Shown here piece by piece: positions 5,054 through 7,194 of a stretch of DNA of 7,194 nt (within the stretch, counting starts at the first letter, position 1; every line of letters begins with the position of its first letter). The notes under the pieces were generated by a model. That model was not told the DNA's origin. It searched no databases and was given only the letters and a program-made list of their open reading frames with translations. The stretch is taken from NCBI GenBank assembly GCA_945956945.1, contig CAMFJO010000036.1:1-7194 (forward strand). The letters run 5' to 3'. The DNA comes from an uncultured Legionellales bacterium (GTDB lineage Bacteria; Pseudomonadota; Gammaproteobacteria; UBA1113). The position numbers and the translations under genes were made by a program.

Positions 5054-6382
5054 ATGGATTATCACGCCGAATACCAAGCTAAATTAATGACTGCAGAAGA
5101 AGCCGCCCAATGCATCCCTGCATCGGGTAATATCGGTATAGGCATGGCCATGAGCGCACCGCCAGCCTTATTACAGGCTCTGGAAAAACGCGTTGTCCAA
5201 CACGATGTAGAACAGCTTAATCTTTATTATCTGCATTCAGCTTTCCCCTTAACGAACAGTTTGTTGAAATACCCATACATGGATAGAATCAAGCCGCATC
5301 CTTTTTTTATGGGGGCTAAGGAACGAGAATTGATTCATTTGGGTACTGCAGACAATCGACGTGTGGTTTTTTTCATGCCCAGTAATTTCAGTGAAGTTCC
5401 CCAAATTATTCAACGCTATTTGGATTTAGATGTTTTTGTTATGACGGTTTCGCCTATGGATAAGGGCGGTTATTTTAGCTGTGGTACCAACAGCGATTAC
5501 ACGATTCCGGCAGCCCGAATGGCGAAAAAATTAATCGTTGAAGTCAATGCGCATATGCCTCGGGCCGCCGGCAATTGCAGTCTGCATGTGGCTGAAATCG
5601 ATGTGTTTATCGAGAACAATGTCCCTTTGTGTGAAGCACCAGTGAAACCGATTGGCGAGATCGACAAAGAATTGGCCAAACAAATCTTGCACTTAATTCC
5701 GGATAAAGCTACGTTGCAATTTGGCATTGGCTCTGTGCCCAATGCACTGTGTGCGGCTTTAACATCGCATCAAGATTTAGGCTTGCACACAGAACTGATT
5801 TCACCGGGAATTATGGATCTCATTCAATGCGGCGCCATTACCAACCGTTTCAAAAACATCAACCAGCATAAAAGCGTTTACACCTTTGCGCTGGGCGATA
5901 AAGCGATGTACGATTTTTTAAATGAGAATTCCAGTATGGAATGCCATCCGGTCGACTATGTGAACGATCCTTATGTTATTGCCCAAAATGATAGGGTGGT
6001 GTCCATCAACAGTTTTGTGCAAGTGGATCTCTTTGGCCAAGTCAACGCAGAATGCGTCAATGGCAAGCAATTTAGCGCTGTGGGTGGGCAATTGGACTTT
6101 ATACGTGGTGCTCAATTATCCCGTGATGGTTGCTCTATTTTAGTAGCCCATTCTACCGCAATGGAGGGCAGCGTATCACGCATCGTGTCGATGATTGAAG
6201 GCCCCGTCACCGATTCCAGAGTGGATGTGCAATATGTGGCGACGGAATATGGGATAGTGAATTTGAAAGGAAAATCAACTTACGATCGGGCAATTGCACT
6301 CATCGACATTGCCCATCCCAAATTTCGCGACGAATTATGGCAACAAGCCAAAACCATCATGGGTATGAAAGGCTGGGTATAA
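5054..6382 (+). CDS. Acetyl-CoA hydrolase/4-hydroxybutyrate CoA-transferase family protein
   Basis: This complete 442-residue protein has the usual length for the family, which moves CoA between acyl-CoA thioesters and carboxylates such as acetate, butyrate or 4-hydroxybutyrate, or hydrolyses acetyl-CoA, in the cytoplasm. The N-terminal domain starts with the typical YxxKLMTAEEAAQ helix. The C-terminal domain shows GIGSVPNA (224-231), HTELIS with the likely catalytic Glu247 that forms the glutamyl-CoA thioester, the glycine loop SAVGGQLDF (341-349), and ATEYGIVNLKGKS (396-408). All key elements are present and there is no frameshift. The start is fixed by family alignment and by lack of a better codon; no ribosome binding site is visible, so initiation may be weak or depend on an AT-rich leader. 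It has its own promoter and is separated by 63 bp from the efflux gene, which also has a promoter, so a shared operon is unlikely. The exact acyl substrate cannot be read from the sequence; the closest match seems to be the 4-hydroxybutyrate/butyrate branch. Confidence 0.92.
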   Translation: MDYHAEYQAKLMTAEEAAQCIPASGNIGIGMAMSAPPALLQALEKRVVQHDVEQLNLYYLHSAFPLTNSLLKYPYMDRIKPHPFFMGAKERELIHLGTADNRRVVFFMPSNFSEVPQIIQRYLDLDVFVMTVSPMDKGGYFSCGTNSDYTIPAARMAKKLIVEVNAHMPRAAGNCSLHVAEIDVFIENNVPLCEAPVKPIGEIDKELAKQILHLIPDKATLQFGIGSVPNALCAALTSHQDLGLHTELISPGIMDLIQCGAITNRFKNINQHKSVYTFALGDKAMYDFLNENSSMECHPVDYVNDPYVIAQNDRVVSINSFVQVDLFGQVNAECVNGKQFSAVGGQLDFIRGAQLSRDGCSILVAHSTAMEGSVSRIVSMIEGPVTDSRVDVQYVATEYGIVNLKGKSTYDRAIALIDIAHPKFRDELWQQAKTIMGMKGWV

Positions 6383-6383
6383 C

Positions 6384-6412
6384 TTGCTCGCGTATTTTAT
6401 TTAGCCTATAAT
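6384..6412 (+). promoter_or_regulatory. Promoter of the efflux adaptor gene
   Basis: TATAAT (6407-6412) is a perfect -10 box, 17 bp after TTGCTC (6384-6389), which keeps the TTG of the -35 consensus. Transcription would start near 6419, leaving a leader of about 27 bases. The pentamer TAGCC occurs three times around the start point (6402, 6415, 6423), which might be regulatory or chance. Confidence 0.5.
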
Positions 6413-6445
6413 CCTAGCCAAATAGCCTTGGATCTGTACAATAAA

Positions 6446-7194
6446 ATGACTAATGTAAGCAAGCCTGTCTTGTCCTGGTGCAAACAGCACCTTAAAAAAA
6501 TACTCATCTTGGTTGTTGTCATTGTCATCATAGGCTTATGGTTAAATCATGGCAAAAAAAAGCAAACTAACTTGAATGCCATGCCAGTAGCCGTCGTCAA
6601 AATAGCCACTGTGGCAGAAAAACAAGTAAGCGATCAATTTACCACGATTGGAACCGTAAAAGCCTTAAAGGGCACGGATGTCAGTTCTTCGGTGACAGGC
6701 AAAATAGCCACGATTGACTTTAGTTCAGGCCAATCGGTTAATAAAGGTCAAGTGTTATTTACCTTAGAAAACGATGACTTGGTTTCTACCGTCAAACAAG
6801 ATAAAGCCAAATACACTTACGATCAAGCGCAATACCAACGCTATGCGAAGTTAGTGCAATCTGGAGTGGTATCGCAATCTGCGCTGGATTTGAATCAATC
6901 GACCATGGAACAAAGCAAAGCGCAACTGGAACACGATCAAGCTTTATTAAACAAAACCATTATCACGGCACCTTTTTCTGGAACCTTAGGCGTCGTACAG
7001 GCCAGCGTGGGAGATTATATCACCGAAGGCAAGGCTATTGTCGCCTTAGAGGATGATTCTACATTGTATGTGGATTTTTATGTCCCTGAACGTATCAGCG
7101 ATTTGGTTGCTGTAGGGCATCGTGTGGTGGCAACTTCCAAACAAGCGAATACCTATCAGTGGACAGGAACCATCGAAGCGATCAACCCGAGCAT
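6446..7194 (+). CDS. RND efflux periplasmic adaptor subunit (HlyD/AcrA family), 3' truncated by window edge
   Basis: The first 249 codons are present and the frame is open at the right edge. The protein is a membrane fusion protein that links an inner-membrane RND pump to an outer-membrane channel for export of drugs or other small molecules. A cytoplasmic N-terminus is followed by one membrane anchor (about 19-34, ILILVVVIVIIGLWL); no lipobox is present, so it is anchored by this helix. The first half of the lipoyl domain (about 68-110, with SSVTGKIATIDFSSGQSV) precedes a short alpha-helical hairpin (112-170, including QRYAKLVQSGVVSQSALD). The second lipoyl half follows (TIITAPFSGTLGVVQASVGDYI, about 171-192), then the start of the beta-barrel (VDFYVPERISDL). 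These are typical MexA/AcrA-type features. The ATG at 6446 gives a full anchor; only a weak GGAT lies upstream. An RND permease gene is expected just downstream. The exported substrate cannot be inferred. Confidence 0.9.
   Translation, partial: MTNVSKPVLSWCKQHLKKILILVVVIVIIGLWLNHGKKKQTNLNAMPVAVVKIATVAEKQVSDQFTTIGTVKALKGTDVSSSVTGKIATIDFSSGQSVNKGQVLFTLENDDLVSTVKQDKAKYTYDQAQYQRYAKLVQSGVVSQSALDLNQSTMEQSKAQLEHDQALLNKTIITAPFSGTLGVVQASVGDYITEGKAIVALEDDSTLYVDFYVPERISDLVAVGHRVVATSKQANTYQWTGTIEAINPS

Noticed and set aside
5497..6115. - strand ORFs inside the CoA-transferase gene
   Set aside because: The + strand is a conserved full-length enzyme with its catalytic motifs.

Overview
The window looks like the chromosome of a gammaproteobacterium with host-associated habits, most like the Legionellales (Legionella/Coxiella/Berkiella-type). 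This is an inference from gene style. The DNA is moderately AT-rich. It holds two long lineage-specific proteins with phospho-tail-like, Ser/Pro-rich ends and Sel1 repeats, small palindromic elements, and ordinary proteobacterial metabolic and efflux genes. No rRNA, tRNA, CRISPR array or intact transposase gene is visible, so a genus call is not safe.

Layout, left to right. (1) A 1062-residue Sel1-repeat protein on the + strand occupies 42-3230. (2) A 161-bp, almost fully palindromic MITE-like element (3258-3418) is flanked by TA. (3) A small exported protein is encoded on the - strand (3418-3699). Its stop codon is created by the MITE junction; removing the element restores a C-terminus four residues longer. 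(4) A 311-bp divergent intergenic region (3700-4010) carries a good promoter for the exported protein. (5) A 290-residue protein of unknown function follows (4011-4883), with a Ser-rich, acidic C-terminus. (6) A second palindromic repeat (4882-4987) starts inside the stop codon of that gene. (7) A complete acetyl-CoA hydrolase/4-hydroxybutyrate CoA-transferase family gene runs from 5054 to 6382 with its own promoter. (8) The 5' part of an RND-type efflux periplasmic adaptor gene (6446-7194) has its own consensus -10 box and runs off the right edge.

The window falls into two halves. The left half (about 1-4990) is accessory: two candidate host-directed proteins, one small exported protein, and two palindromic elements placed exactly at 3' gene ends. 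The right half is conserved housekeeping or transport sequence. Each gene appears to have its own promoter, so I see no multi-gene operon, although the adaptor is probably followed by an RND permease outside the window. The most unusual points are the stop codon supplied by the MITE, the eukaryote-style linear motifs in the Sel1 protein (a KKRR basic cluster, an RRISVP site and eleven S/T-P sites), and the E-block-like acidic cluster near the end of the 290-residue protein. The effector assignments are hypotheses; the exported protein, CoA-transferase and efflux adaptor calls are well supported.
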